Assembly (NCBI GenBank): GCA_036389105.1
Contig: DASVQK010000138.1
Location: 1-41,370, forward strand
Reading direction: 5' to 3'
DNA length: 41,370 nucleotides
Source: AC-37 sp036389105
GTDB taxonomy: Bacteria > Actinomycetota > Thermoleophilia > Solirubrobacterales > Thermoleophilaceae
Both the position numbers and the translations under genes were made by a program. Each line of letters opens with the position of its first letter. Position 1 is the stretch's first letter. The notes beneath the pieces are model-generated. The model was not told the DNA's origin, searched no databases, and saw only the letters and a list, made by a program, of their open reading frames with translations. This document shows, in pieces, positions 34,151 through 41,370 of this stretch.

Positions 34151-35032
34151 ATGGAACCTCGTCTCTCCTCAAAGCCCGCCCCGCACGCGCTCGACCCCGG
34201 CACCGCGATGGGGACCGTGCGCCTCACGATCGCCGACCTCGATCGCGCCCAGGACTTCTACGCGCGGGCGATCGGGCTGCGCGAGGTCGAGCGGTCGCGC
34301 GACGTCGCCCGCCTGGGCGCGGAGCCGGGCGCGCCGCTGCTCGAGCTGGTGGGCCGCCCTGACACCACGCCGCGCCCGCGTCGCGCCACCGGGCTCTTCC
34401 ACCTGGCGATCCTCGTCCCCTCGCGCGCCGAGCTGGCCCGGGCTCTCAAGCGCGTGATCGACGCCGGCGGGTCGTTCACCGGCGCATCGGACCACCTGGT
34501 CAGCGAGGCTCTCTACCTGGACGACCCGGAGGGCAACGGCATCGAGCTGTACCGCGACCGCCCACGCGAGGACTGGCCGCGCGCCGACGGCATGCTCCGC
34601 ATGGCCACCGACCCGCTCGACGTCGACTCCCTGATGGCCGACCTGCCGGGCGGCCCGGACGAGGGGATGCCGCAGGGGACGCGGATGGGACACGTCCACC
34701 TTCAGGTGGCGGACCTCGCGCCGGCCGAGGCGTTCTACAACGGGGTCCTCGGCTTCGACGTGACGGTGCGCGGCTACCCCGGCGCGCTGTTCCTGTCCGC
34801 CGGCGGCTACCACCACCACATCGGGGTCAACACCTGGAACAGTGCGGGAGCGCCCCATCCGGGCCCGAACGCGCGCGGGCTGAGCCACTTCGACGTCGTC
34901 GTGCCCGACGGCGACGAGCTCGAGCGCGTGGCGGGGCGGATCGACGCCGCCGGCCTGGCCTCCGAGCGCTCCGACGGAGCGCTGCTGGTGGCGGACCCGT
35001 CCGGCAACCGCGTGCGGCTGCGCGCCGCTTAG
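34151..35032 (+). CDS. Two-domain VOC protein, catechol-2,3-dioxygenase-like
   Basis: 293 residues from the ATG at 34151. Two vicinal-oxygen-chelate halves are visible: residues about 18-135 (GTVRLTIADLDRAQDFYARA, LFHLAILVPSRAEL, YLDDPEGNGIELYRDRP) and about 175-290 (MGHVHLQVADLAPAEAFYNG, YHHHIGVNTW, LSHFDVVVPD). His178, the YHHH cluster and the paired Glu positions agree with a metal site. The layout matches CatE-like extradiol dioxygenases of the Bacillus type; ring-cleavage activity is inferred. Its TAG stop shares 4 bases (TTAG) with the stop of the convergent repeat protein. Confidence 0.85.
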   Translation: MEPRLSSKPAPHALDPGTAMGTVRLTIADLDRAQDFYARAIGLREVERSRDVARLGAEPGAPLLELVGRPDTTPRPRRATGLFHLAILVPSRAELARALKRVIDAGGSFTGASDHLVSEALYLDDPEGNGIELYRDRPREDWPRADGMLRMATDPLDVDSLMADLPGGPDEGMPQGTRMGHVHLQVADLAPAEAFYNGVLGFDVTVRGYPGALFLSAGGYHHHIGVNTWNSAGAPHPGPNARGLSHFDVVVPDGDELERVAGRIDAAGLASERSDGALLVADPSGNRVRLRAA

Positions 35033-35409
35033 GCGGCCGGCTTCACTCGCTCGGACCGCACCTTCACGCCGTCCACGAACCAGATCCGCCGCCCGTCCGG
35101 GTAGCTGGCGGCGGGCCCGTCGTCCCGGTGGCGCAGGCCATGCCGGTACCACTTCTCGGTGCCGTTGACGTACTCGCAGGCGGGGGCGCCGGCACGGTGG
35201 CGGACGCCGTCCAGGTACCACTTGGTGGAGCCGTTCGCGTGGATCACGGCGGGCCCGTCCTCGCGGTGCAGGCGCCCGTGGCGGTACCACTCCTCGCGCC
35301 CGCTGGGGAAGACGCGCGCCGGACCGTCATCGCGGTGCGGCCGGCCGTCGGAGTCGCGGAACTCCACGATCCCCTCGCCGGTCGTGATCGCCTCTCCCTC
35401 GCGCGCCAT
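35029..35409 (-). CDS. MORN-like 23-residue repeat protein
   Basis: 126 residues from the ATG at 35409. After 26 residues come four exact-length 23-residue units, each of the form (D/E)DGPA-x(6)-G-x(3)-WY-x-(H/D)G-x-(R)HR; the third unit has AGAPA in place of DGPA. The pattern resembles the HRxDGPA variant of MORN repeats known from giant-virus and scattered bacterial proteins; function there is mostly unknown. There are no cysteine clusters, signal peptide or membrane segments. The gene starts 9 bases after the AbiEi/DUF559 stop, suggesting a shared transcript. Confidence 0.75.
   Translation of the reverse strand: MAREGEAITTGEGIVEFRDSDGRPHRDDGPARVFPSGREEWYRHGRLHREDGPAVIHANGSTKWYLDGVRHRAGAPACEYVNGTEKWYRHGLRHRDDGPAASYPDGRRIWFVDGVKVRSERVKPAA
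35056..35331 (-). repeat. Four tandem 69-base coding repeats
   Basis: Residues 27-118 of the MORN-like protein split into four units of exactly 23 codons with no insertions. Identity is higher at the protein level (DGPA, WY, HR) than at the DNA level, so the units are old or under selection on the protein. Confidence 0.75.
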
Positions 35410-35418
35410 GGATGACCT

Positions 35419-36342
35419 TTACCCGTTCGGCGGCCCGCCCTCGCCGAGCCGCCGGGCCACCGCGATCAGCGTGTCGACCACGTACCGAGGCTCGAACGCG
35501 ACCTGGGCGAAGGTGAAGCGCAGGCACGTCAGTCCGCTGGCGACGTGCGCTTGGTCGCGCTCCAGGTCGCGCGCCTGCTGCGTGGTCGTGCGGTGGTACC
35601 GGAGCCCGTCGGTCTCCACCACCAGCTTCAGCTCGGGCCAGTAGAAGTCCACCCGGTATCCGTTGACCATCGCTCGGGTACGTGGCAGCGGGAGCCCGGC
35701 GGAGCGCGCCAAGGGAAGGAAGCGACGCTCCAGGTCGGAGTCGGTCCTCACGAAGCCTCCGGGGTCCAGGAGCCGGCGGAGCGCAGGGACGCCGGGGCGC
35801 GACTCCGCGCCCAGTGCGCGGCGCAGTTCGTCGGGTCCCACGAGTCCGAGCTTGTCGGCTTCGTTGACCGCGGCTTCGAGCTGCCTGGGCGTAAGCCGCG
35901 GGGCCAGGTCGATCAGCGTGCAGATCGGGCTGGTTACCGGGATTCCGTCGCGGCCGGCGACGTCCGTGGCCGCCAGGCGACGGCGGCGATGGACGACAAG
36001 GCCGGGCCGTCGGATCGTCCGCCGCTCCGGAATCGAGACCTCTATTCCGCGCTCCCCCGGTCCACGAATGCCCCACAGGGCCGCGGCGCTCCGGTGGCTC
36101 AACACCGCCCCGGGCCCGCAGGCCAGCACCGCCGCCATCCAGCGTCCATGACAGGTCAGATCCGGCCGTCCAACGGCGTACACGCCCCGGCAAACTCGGT
36201 GCAGCCTCCCTTTCGAGACGCGGTGAGCGACCGCGCTGCGGCTGAACCCGAGCTCCAGGAGCTGGTCGTGGGAGACCACCGCATGCTGCTTGGCCGCGAG
36301 GGACCACGCGCTGGCCGCTCTGCGTGGACTTCTGCTCGCCAT
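35419..36342 (-). CDS. AbiEi-like HTH plus DUF559 endonuclease-like protein
   Basis: 307 residues from the ATG at 36342. The N-terminal winged-helix part (about 12-60; AAKQHAVVSHDQLLELGFSR, GRLHRVCRGVYAVG) resembles the AbiEi antitoxin N-terminus. The middle (LSHRSAAALWGI, SPICTLIDLAPRLTPRQLE) is the usual linker of this family. The C-terminus is a DUF559/Vsr-like fold with a PD-(D/E)xK signature (YRVDFYWPELKLVVETDG). Such proteins are frequent in many copies in Solirubrobacterales-type genomes. No partner toxin gene is adjacent, so a toxin-antitoxin pair is not supported. Cleavage activity is unproven. Confidence 0.85.
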   Translation of the reverse strand: MASRSPRRAASAWSLAAKQHAVVSHDQLLELGFSRSAVAHRVSKGRLHRVCRGVYAVGRPDLTCHGRWMAAVLACGPGAVLSHRSAAALWGIRGPGERGIEVSIPERRTIRRPGLVVHRRRRLAATDVAGRDGIPVTSPICTLIDLAPRLTPRQLEAAVNEADKLGLVGPDELRRALGAESRPGVPALRRLLDPGGFVRTDSDLERRFLPLARSAGLPLPRTRAMVNGYRVDFYWPELKLVVETDGLRYHRTTTQQARDLERDQAHVASGLTCLRFTFAQVAFEPRYVVDTLIAVARRLGEGGPPNG

Positions 36343-36414
36343 AGCGTGCTTAAGTCATCGCACGGCGGCTTTTGCCCCCCGGGGGGAGCGAGCGACCGCG
36401 GTGGCAGCGGTAAG

Positions 36415-36488
36415 TCGGGGCGGCCGGACTTGAACCGGCGGCCTCTGCCTCCCAAAGGCAGCGCTCTACCAGGCTGAGCTACGCCCCG
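36415..36488 (-). tRNA. tRNA-Pro (TGG)
   Basis: Minus-strand cloverleaf: acceptor CGGGGCG/CGCCCCG, D arm GCTC..GAGC, anticodon stem CTGCC/GGCAG with loop TTTGGGA (anticodon TGG), T arm GCCGG-TTCAAGT-CCGGC and discriminator A. CCA is not encoded. A perfect 12-base palindrome (CCCCCCGGGGGG, 36375-36386) lies downstream of the 3' end and may help stop transcription. Confidence 0.95.
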
Positions 36489-36583
36489 ATGCGGGGGTGT
36501 CCAGGACTGGCCCCGCAGGGTCAAGTGTAAGCGCGGCTCGCCGATCAGATGAGCAGTTCGCCCCGCCTTCAGGAAGGAAGGCC

Positions 36584-37147
36584 ATGTTCCCCGCCGCCAG
36601 TCACACACTTCGACTTCGCACGCCGATCCTCGCCGCGCTCGCGGCCGCCCTCATGCTGGCGGTGCCTTCGACGACCGCGTCCGCCCAGGCCGGCCAGCGC
36701 CACTGCGCGAACGCGACCGCGAACCCCACCTCGGTGTCGATCCGGCAGGCCCAGCGCGCCACGCTCTGCCTGCTCAACAAGAAGCGCCGCGCCCACGGGC
36801 TGCGCAAGCTGCACGAGAACGGCCGGCTCGACCTGGCCTCCGTGCGCCACGCGCAGGACATGGTGCGCCGCGACTACTTCGAGCACGGCAACTTCATCGG
36901 CCGCATCCGCTCCACGAGCTACCTGAGCGGCGCGCGCAGCTGGACCGTGGGCGAGAACATCGCCTGGGGATCCGGTGAGCTCGCCACCCCGGTCGCGATC
37001 GTCAAGGCCTGGATGCACAGCCCCGGGCACCGCCGCAACATCCTCGATGGCCAGTTCCGCGAGATCGGGATCGGCATCGCGCGCGGCACACCCAGTGGCG
37101 GCGACGACGGCGCCACATACGCCACCGACTTCGGCGCCCGCGGCTAG
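36584..37147 (+). CDS. Exported CAP/SCP-domain protein
   Basis: 187 residues from the ATG at 36584, preceded by GGAAGGAAGG. A signal peptide (LRTPILAALAAALMLAVPS then TTASAQA) gives an exported mature protein of about 155 residues. The CAP fold is recognised by LNKKRRAHGL, LDLASVRHAQDMVRRDYFEH, SWTVGENIAWG and WMHSPGHRRNIL, including the two His and Glu positions that form the CAP cavity. Bacterial CAP proteins are of mostly unknown function, with links to spores, adhesion or lipid binding. It is transcribed away from tRNA-Pro. Confidence 0.9.
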   Translation: MFPAASHTLRLRTPILAALAAALMLAVPSTTASAQAGQRHCANATANPTSVSIRQAQRATLCLLNKKRRAHGLRKLHENGRLDLASVRHAQDMVRRDYFEHGNFIGRIRSTSYLSGARSWTVGENIAWGSGELATPVAIVKAWMHSPGHRRNILDGQFREIGIGIARGTPSGGDDGATYATDFGARG

Positions 37148-37257
37148 CAGGCCCGAAGCGGGTCCCCCCACCCGAAGCGCGGCGTGCCACGTAGGTGCGC
37201 CGCGCCCGGGCGGGCTACGCCGGCCGCCCCCCTCGATCGTCTAGCCTGCCGGCCGCC

Positions 37258-38544
37258 ATGGCCGACGTCCAGCCCCTGAGGGCGCTCCACTACGACATGC
37301 GCGCCGTCGGCTCCCTCGACGACGTGGTGGCGCCGCCGTACGACGTGATCGACGACGCCCTGCGTGCGCAGCTGGTGGCCCGCAGCGCGTTCAACGTCGT
37401 GGAGGTGGACCTGCCGGCGGCCCCGGGCGGCGGCGACGCCTACCTGCACGCGCAGACCACCTTCGAGGCCTGGCGCCAGGGGAGTGTCGTGACCCAGGAC
37501 CGCGAGCCCGCCCTGTGGCCGGCCACGCAGGAGTACGCGGCCCCCGGCGGCGGCGAGCAGCGGGTGCGGCACGGGTTCCTCTGCCGCGTGCGCGTGGAGG
37601 ACTACGGCGCGGGCCGGATCCGCCCGCACGAGCGCACGCAGCCCGGCCCCAAGGAGGACCGCCTGCGGCTGACGCGCGCCACGCGCGCCAACCTGTCGCC
37701 GATCTTCAGCCTCTTCCCGGACCCGGAGGGGACCGCCTGGGCGGCGCTCGAGCCGACGACGGCCGAGGAGCCGTTCGGCAGCGCCACCGACGCCGACGGC
37801 ACGCTCACCCGGATCTGGCGCTGCGCCGACGCCGACGCCGTCGCGGGCGTCCAGGCCGCCCTCGCGGACGCGGAGCTGCTGATCGCCGACGGCCACCACC
37901 GCTACGAGACCGCGCGCGTGTACGCGGACGAGGTGGGCGGCGAGGGCGAGCACCGCTACACGCTGATGTTCCTCTGCTCGATGTCCGACCCAGGGCTCAC
38001 GGTCCTCCCCACCCACCGCCTGTTGAGCGGCCTGGACGGCGGGCGGCGAGCGGCGCTGCGCGAGGCCGTCGAGCGCGACTTCGAGACACTGGAGATCGAC
38101 CGCGCGGAGCTCGAGCCGCCGCCCACGACCCCGGACGGCGACGGTGCGGGCGCCGCGATCGAGCTCGGCTACCTGGATGCCGACGGCGGCCGCTCGCTGC
38201 GCCTGACCCTGAAGGACCCCGGTGTGGCCGACCGCGCCCTGGCCGGCAGGCCCGAGCCCTACCGCCGGCTGGACACCGCGCTCGTGGAGGCGCTGATCCT
38301 AAAGGGCGCCCTGGGCATGACCGAGGACGACATCGCCCGCCAGGACGGCCTGTCGTACGCCAAGCGCGCCGACCACGCCGTGGAGGCGGTTGAGTCCGGC
38401 GCGGCCGACGCGGCGCTCTTCATGCGGGCCACCCCGGTGGAGCAGGTGCGCGAGGTGGCGGCGGCCGGCGAGTCGATGCCGCCGAAGTCCACGTTCTTCT
38501 ATCCCAAGGTGCCCACCGGCCTCGTCTTCAACCCGCTCGAGTAG
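37258..38544 (+). CDS. DUF1015 family protein
   Basis: 428 residues from the ATG at 37258. Conserved landmarks are VVAPPYDVI near the start, IRPHERTQPGPKEDRL, the signature LLIADGHHRYETA (two His), THRLL and the C-terminal PPKSTFFYPKVPTGLVF. The family is widespread in bacteria and often lies near serine biosynthesis genes; a catalytic role has been suggested but is not settled. No signal or membrane segment. OsmC follows after 28 bases, so co-transcription is likely. Confidence 0.9.
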   Translation: MADVQPLRALHYDMRAVGSLDDVVAPPYDVIDDALRAQLVARSAFNVVEVDLPAAPGGGDAYLHAQTTFEAWRQGSVVTQDREPALWPATQEYAAPGGGEQRVRHGFLCRVRVEDYGAGRIRPHERTQPGPKEDRLRLTRATRANLSPIFSLFPDPEGTAWAALEPTTAEEPFGSATDADGTLTRIWRCADADAVAGVQAALADAELLIADGHHRYETARVYADEVGGEGEHRYTLMFLCSMSDPGLTVLPTHRLLSGLDGGRRAALREAVERDFETLEIDRAELEPPPTTPDGDGAGAAIELGYLDADGGRSLRLTLKDPGVADRALAGRPEPYRRLDTALVEALILKGALGMTEDDIARQDGLSYAKRADHAVEAVESGAADAALFMRATPVEQVREVAAAGESMPPKSTFFYPKVPTGLVFNPLE

Positions 38545-38572
38545 CCGCCGCCGGGAAGTAGGATCACGAGGG

Positions 38573-38968
38573 ATGAGAGCTATCGCCCGCCGCGACGGGG
38601 AGTCCTTCAAGCACGACGTCGAGATCCGCGAGCACCACGTGACGGCGGACGAGCCCGAGGAGACTGGGGGCGACGACACCGGCCCCAGTCCGCAGGAGCT
38701 GCTCGCGGCCAGCCTGGCCTCGTGCACCGCGATCACGATCGAGATGTACGCCAAGCGCAAGGGCTGGCAGATCGGCGACGTCGCCGTGGACGTGGACTAC
38801 GAGCCCGCCCAGCGCGGCTCGCCCACCAAGTTCGAGATGAAGCTCAAGCTGCCCAAGGAGCTGCCCGAGGATCAGCGCGAGCGCCTGATGCAGATCGCGG
38901 CCAAGTGCCCGGTGCATCGGACGCTGGAGGGCGAGGTGATGTTCGAGGAGAGCGTCGAGGTCGTCTGA
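38573..38968 (+). CDS. OsmC/Ohr-family peroxiredoxin-like protein
   Basis: 131 residues from the ATG at 38573. Both redox cysteines are visible, in LAASLASCTAITIEMYA and AAKCPVHRTL, so thiol-dependent reduction of organic hydroperoxides is plausible. The overall length and fold match YhfA/OsmC-like proteins. It overlaps the likely start of the Nudix gene by 4 bases (CTGA), indicating co-translation with a CoA/nucleotide house-cleaning enzyme. Confidence 0.9.
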   Translation: MRAIARRDGESFKHDVEIREHHVTADEPEETGGDDTGPSPQELLAASLASCTAITIEMYAKRKGWQIGDVAVDVDYEPAQRGSPTKFEMKLKLPKELPEDQRERLMQIAAKCPVHRTLEGEVMFEESVEVV

Positions 38969-39540
38969 CGGGCGACCCGACCCCGGACCGGCTGCGCGAG
39001 CTCCTCCTCTCCCCAGAGGAGGCCGCCGCGATGGACGCGCCGGGCTCCACCGACGCCGCGGTGCTGGTCCCGCTCTACCTGGACGCGGGCGACCTGCACG
39101 CGGTGTTCACCAAGCGCCGCGACGACCTGCGCCGCCACGCGGGCGAGATCTCGTTCCCGGGCGGACGCCAGGACGAGCCCGACGAGGACCTGCGGGTGAC
39201 CGCGCTGCGCGAGGCCGAGGAGGAGATCGGCCTCCCGCGCGAGGAGGTGGAGCTGGTGGGGGCCCTGCCGCCGGTGGGCACGTTCGTGACCAGCTACCGG
39301 ATCTTCCCGTTCGTTGGGGTCATCAGGGCGGGGCACGCCTGGACGCCGCAGCCGAACGAGGTCGAGGAGGTGCTCGAGCTGTCGCTGCGGGCGATGGTCG
39401 ACGGCTACGAGAGCAAGCGCCTGCTGAAGAAGGGGGTGCCGATCAAGACGCCCACGTACACCGTCGACCGGCACTTCGTCTGGGGAGCGACCGCCCGCAT
39501 CTCGCAGGACCTGCTCGAGCGGCTGGAGCCCGTGCTCTAG
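38965..39540 (+). CDS. Nudix hydrolase, CoA pyrophosphatase type
   Basis: 191 residues if started at the CTG at 38965 that overlaps the OsmC TGA, or 169 from an ATG at 39031 with AGAGGAGG 8 bases upstream. The extra N-terminal codons have almost pure G/C third bases but mixed second bases, which argues they are coding (TPDRLRELLLSPEEAAA). The fold shows TKRRDDLRRHAGEISFPGG, the CoA-diphosphatase signature, then the Nudix box GRQDEPDEDLR and TALREAEEEIGL with the metal-binding REAxEE. It should hydrolyse CoA or related nucleotide diphosphates. The stop overlaps that of the convergent ZIP gene (CTAG). Confidence 0.9.
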   Translation: MTGDPTPDRLRELLLSPEEAAAMDAPGSTDAAVLVPLYLDAGDLHAVFTKRRDDLRRHAGEISFPGGRQDEPDEDLRVTALREAEEEIGLPREEVELVGALPPVGTFVTSYRIFPFVGVIRAGHAWTPQPNEVEEVLELSLRAMVDGYESKRLLKKGVPIKTPTYTVDRHFVWGATARISQDLLERLEPVL

Positions 39541-40385
39541 CCGCCGCCGTACACGACCACGAGGTCGGTCATGACCCCGGCGAAGAACCCGAACGCCAGG
39601 AGCGCCAGCCCGATCTCGCGGTGGCCGTAGCGGCGCATGCCGTTCCAGACCTCGCCGATCACGTACAGGATCGCCCCGCCGGAGACCGCGTAGAACGCGA
39701 GCTCGAGCGGCGCCGAGGTGACCTTGTAGCCGAGCATCGAGCCCAGGAACGTGGGCCCGCCCCCCACGAGGCCGGCCAGCGCGAGCCAGCGCCAGGTGGG
39801 ACGGACCGACCCTAGAGGTCCGACGATGCCGAAGCCCTCGGTGGCGTTGTGGAGCGCGAAGCCGACGATCAGGACCGTGGCCAGGCTGATCTCGCCGGTG
39901 CTGGCGGACACGCCGATCGCCAGACCCTCGGCGAAGTTGTGGAGCCCGATGGCGGCGGCGATGGTCATGCCGGTGCGCAGCGCGCGGGCGCGGGCGGCGG
40001 CCTCCTCCTGGACGGCCAGGCTGGCGTCGGCGGTGACCTCCGGGGAACCGCCGGCGACGGGCGGGAACGGCTGGCGGCGCATGCGCCGCTCGATCAGGCC
40101 CAGGCCGACGCTGCCGGCCGCGAAGCCGCCTCCCAGCAGGGCGGCGAACGCGAGTGCGTGGCCGAAGCCCGACTCGCCGTCCTTGTAGCCCTCGACGGCC
40201 TCCTCGACCTGCTCGAACGCGTGCGCGAGCACGTCCACGAACAGGAACGCGAGGACGCCGACGGCGAACATCGCCAGTCCCACGCGCGCACGCGAGGACA
40301 GCAGCTGAAGCCGCGCGAACGGCAGGCCCAGATAGATGGTGAAACCTGCGAGAGCCCCGAGAAGGACGGTCTCCGCAAACGACAT
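39537..40385 (-). CDS. ZIP-family metal transporter
   Basis: 282 residues from the ATG at 40385, with CAGGAG 5 bases upstream. About eight hydrophobic segments are present. The two ZIP metal-path motifs are AAIGLHNFAEGLAIG and VGFALHNATEGFGI (HNxxEG and HNxxEG). The loop between the third and fourth segments is Glu/Ala-rich rather than His-rich. Import of zinc, iron or manganese is expected; specificity is unknown. Two DtxR-like palindromes in the 78-base promoter region suggest iron- or manganese-dependent repression. Confidence 0.9.
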   Translation of the reverse strand: MSFAETVLLGALAGFTIYLGLPFARLQLLSSRARVGLAMFAVGVLAFLFVDVLAHAFEQVEEAVEGYKDGESGFGHALAFAALLGGGFAAGSVGLGLIERRMRRQPFPPVAGGSPEVTADASLAVQEEAAARARALRTGMTIAAAIGLHNFAEGLAIGVSASTGEISLATVLIVGFALHNATEGFGIVGPLGSVRPTWRWLALAGLVGGGPTFLGSMLGYKVTSAPLELAFYAVSGGAILYVIGEVWNGMRRYGHREIGLALLAFGFFAGVMTDLVVVYGGG

Positions 40386-40398
40386 CGACGCTCCTGAC

Positions 40399-40445
40399 TT
40401 AGGTGACCCTAACCCCTACGCCGTAAGCATATTAGGGAACCCTAA
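40399..40445 (-). promoter_or_regulatory. Two DtxR/IdeR-like operators at the ZIP promoter
   Basis: TTAGGTGACCCTAA (40399-40412) and TTAGGGAACCCTAA (40432-40445) are near-perfect 14-base palindromes (TTAGG-N4-CCTAA) 33 bases apart. On the ZIP strand a TAATAT that could be the -10 element directly follows the farther box. The half-site TTAGG/CCTAA is that of DtxR-family metalloregulators, whose known boxes are longer, so the match is partial. A bound metal-loaded repressor would block the promoter. Confidence 0.65.
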
Positions 40446-40463
40446 CTGCCGTCGTCACGTCGT

Positions 40464-41306
40464 CTACACGCTCTTTTCGATGGGGACGTCGACCATGTTG
40501 CCCCACTCGGTCCACGACCCGTCGTAGTTCTTCACGTCGCTCTCGCCCAGCAGCTCGTGGAGGACGAACCAGGTGTGCGCCGAGCGCTCGCCGATGCGGC
40601 AGTAGGCGATGATCGGATCGCCGCTGGTCACGCCCTTCCCGCCGTACAGCTCGCGCAGCTCGTCGGCGTCCTTGAACGTCCCGTCCTCCTTCACGGCCTG
40701 GGCCCACGGGATCGACGCCGCGCCGGGGATGTGCCCTGCTCGCTGGGCCCCCTCCTGCTCGTAGCCGGCCATCGCGATCAGCTCGCCCGAGTACTCGGCC
40801 GGCGAGCGGACGTCCACCAGCTTCTTCTTGGTCTCGAGCGCCGCCAGCACCTCGTCGCGCTTGGCCCGTATCGCCTCGTTGCCCTCCTGGGCGTGGAACG
40901 TGGCGGCGTCGTAGCTCGGGACGTCGGAGGACGTGGCCCGGCCCTCGGAGATCCACTTCTCGCGCGGGCCGTTCATCAGCTTCACGTCGTGGTGCCCGTA
41001 GTACTTGAAGTACCAGTACGTGTAGGCCGCGAACCAGTTGTTGCGGTCGCCGTAGAGGACGATCGTGTGGTCGTTCGAGATCCCGCGGCCGCCCATCAGC
41101 TCGCCGAACTCGGCCGGCCCGAGGAAGTCGCGCTTGACCTGGTCCTGGAGGTCCTTCTTCCAGTCGAACCCGATCGCGCCGGGGATGTGCGCCTCCTCGT
41201 ACAGCGCCGGGTTCTCGTCGACCTCGACGATCCGGATCGAGGGATCCTCGAGGTGCTGCTGGACCCAGTCGGTCTCCACGAGCACGTCATTGGCGTAGCC
41301 GGACAC
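40464..41306 (-). CDS. Thiosulfate sulfurtransferase (tandem rhodanese)
   Basis: 280 residues from a GTG at 41306, with AAGGAGG 5 bases upstream; the GTG at 41312 lies inside that ribosome-binding site. Two rhodanese domains: the N-terminal one (about 8-130) is inactive-like (LYGDRNNWFAAY, with Asp where Cys is expected), and the C-terminal one (about 150-275) carries the active loop AYCRIGERSAHTW with catalytic Cys. The enzyme moves sulfane sulfur from thiosulfate to acceptors such as cyanide or thiols. The 64 bases upstream to the window end include GGTTCGGTCATTTAAT and no recognised operator. Confidence 0.92.
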   Translation of the reverse strand: MSGYANDVLVETDWVQQHLEDPSIRIVEVDENPALYEEAHIPGAIGFDWKKDLQDQVKRDFLGPAEFGELMGGRGISNDHTIVLYGDRNNWFAAYTYWYFKYYGHHDVKLMNGPREKWISEGRATSSDVPSYDAATFHAQEGNEAIRAKRDEVLAALETKKKLVDVRSPAEYSGELIAMAGYEQEGAQRAGHIPGAASIPWAQAVKEDGTFKDADELRELYGGKGVTSGDPIIAYCRIGERSAHTWFVLHELLGESDVKNYDGSWTEWGNMVDVPIEKSV

Positions 41307-41370
41307 GGTCACCTCCTTCGAAAGCCTTCAAATACGGACGGGGTTCGGTCATTTAATCAGGCGCCGCACG

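Noticed and set aside
35029..36342. Type IV toxin-antitoxin pair (AbiEi plus repeat protein)
   Set aside because: The partner has no nucleotidyltransferase (AbiEii) motif, and AbiEi/DUF559 fusions commonly stand alone.
36375..36386. CCCCCCGGGGGG palindrome as a regulatory site
   Set aside because: It is a simple low-complexity palindrome with no loop; mentioned only as a possible aid to tRNA-Pro termination.

Overview
The window is 41 kb of very GC-rich DNA. Most genes show strong G/C bias at third codon positions and many start with GTG or TTG. The gene content points to a high-GC actinobacterium, most plausibly of the Thermoleophilia/Solirubrobacterales type. Supporting signs are DUF559/AbiEi proteins, LuxR-heavy signalling genes, propellers with C-terminal Ig-like tails, DUF1015, and a c-di-AMP riboswitch ahead of a cell-wall hydrolase. 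The assignment comes from general family knowledge and no search was run.

Region 1-5.4 kb holds four exported proteins: a sialidase-like Asp-box protein cut by the window edge, a polysaccharide deacetylase, an unknown lipoprotein and an SMP-30/NHL-like propeller. Region 5.4-7.5 kb is a tight operon: DUF1326, DUF2182 (membrane, metal-binding) and a histidine phosphatase. Region 7.5-16.9 kb is a signalling block, all on the minus strand. It includes a four-gene co-translated phosphorelay operon (REC; REC-histidine kinase; REC-REC-EAL; NarL-type regulator), a second pair (REC-LuxR; HDOD-LuxR), a glutamate dehydrogenase and a membrane GGDEF/HD-GYP protein. c-di-GMP turnover and LuxR-type output are therefore encoded together.

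Region 17.5-23.9 kb looks foreign. An SCP2-domain remnant, apparently a decapitated HxlR-type regulator, and a large inverted repeat border two long convergent genes of lower GC: a STAND/NACHT-like NTPase and a helicase-less type ISP/IIG-like restriction-modification protein. The far side is a tRNA-His gene. This is a likely defence island.

Region 23.9-28.6 kb is a minus-strand operon: a GMC oxidoreductase, a UDP-glucuronate decarboxylase-like epimerase split by a 489-residue LAGLIDADG intein with unusual splice-site residues, and a small unknown protein. Region 28.8-31.7 kb encodes a trypsin-vWA protein with a C-terminal membrane tail and no visible signal peptide, abutting tRNA-Arg. A c-di-AMP (ydaO-type) riboswitch at about 31.93-32.07 kb precedes a peptidoglycan-binding NlpC/P60-like protein with a long Ser-rich tail.

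Region 34-41.4 kb is mostly housekeeping and stress functions: a double-VOC dioxygenase-like protein, a 23-residue-repeat protein, an AbiEi/DUF559 protein, tRNA-Pro, a CAP-domain protein, DUF1015, OsmC, a CoA-type Nudix hydrolase, a ZIP metal transporter behind two DtxR-like palindromes, and a rhodanese. Convergent neighbours often share a 4-base stop overlap, and co-directional neighbours often share an NTGA start/stop overlap. In two of these overlaps N is C, implying CTG starts.
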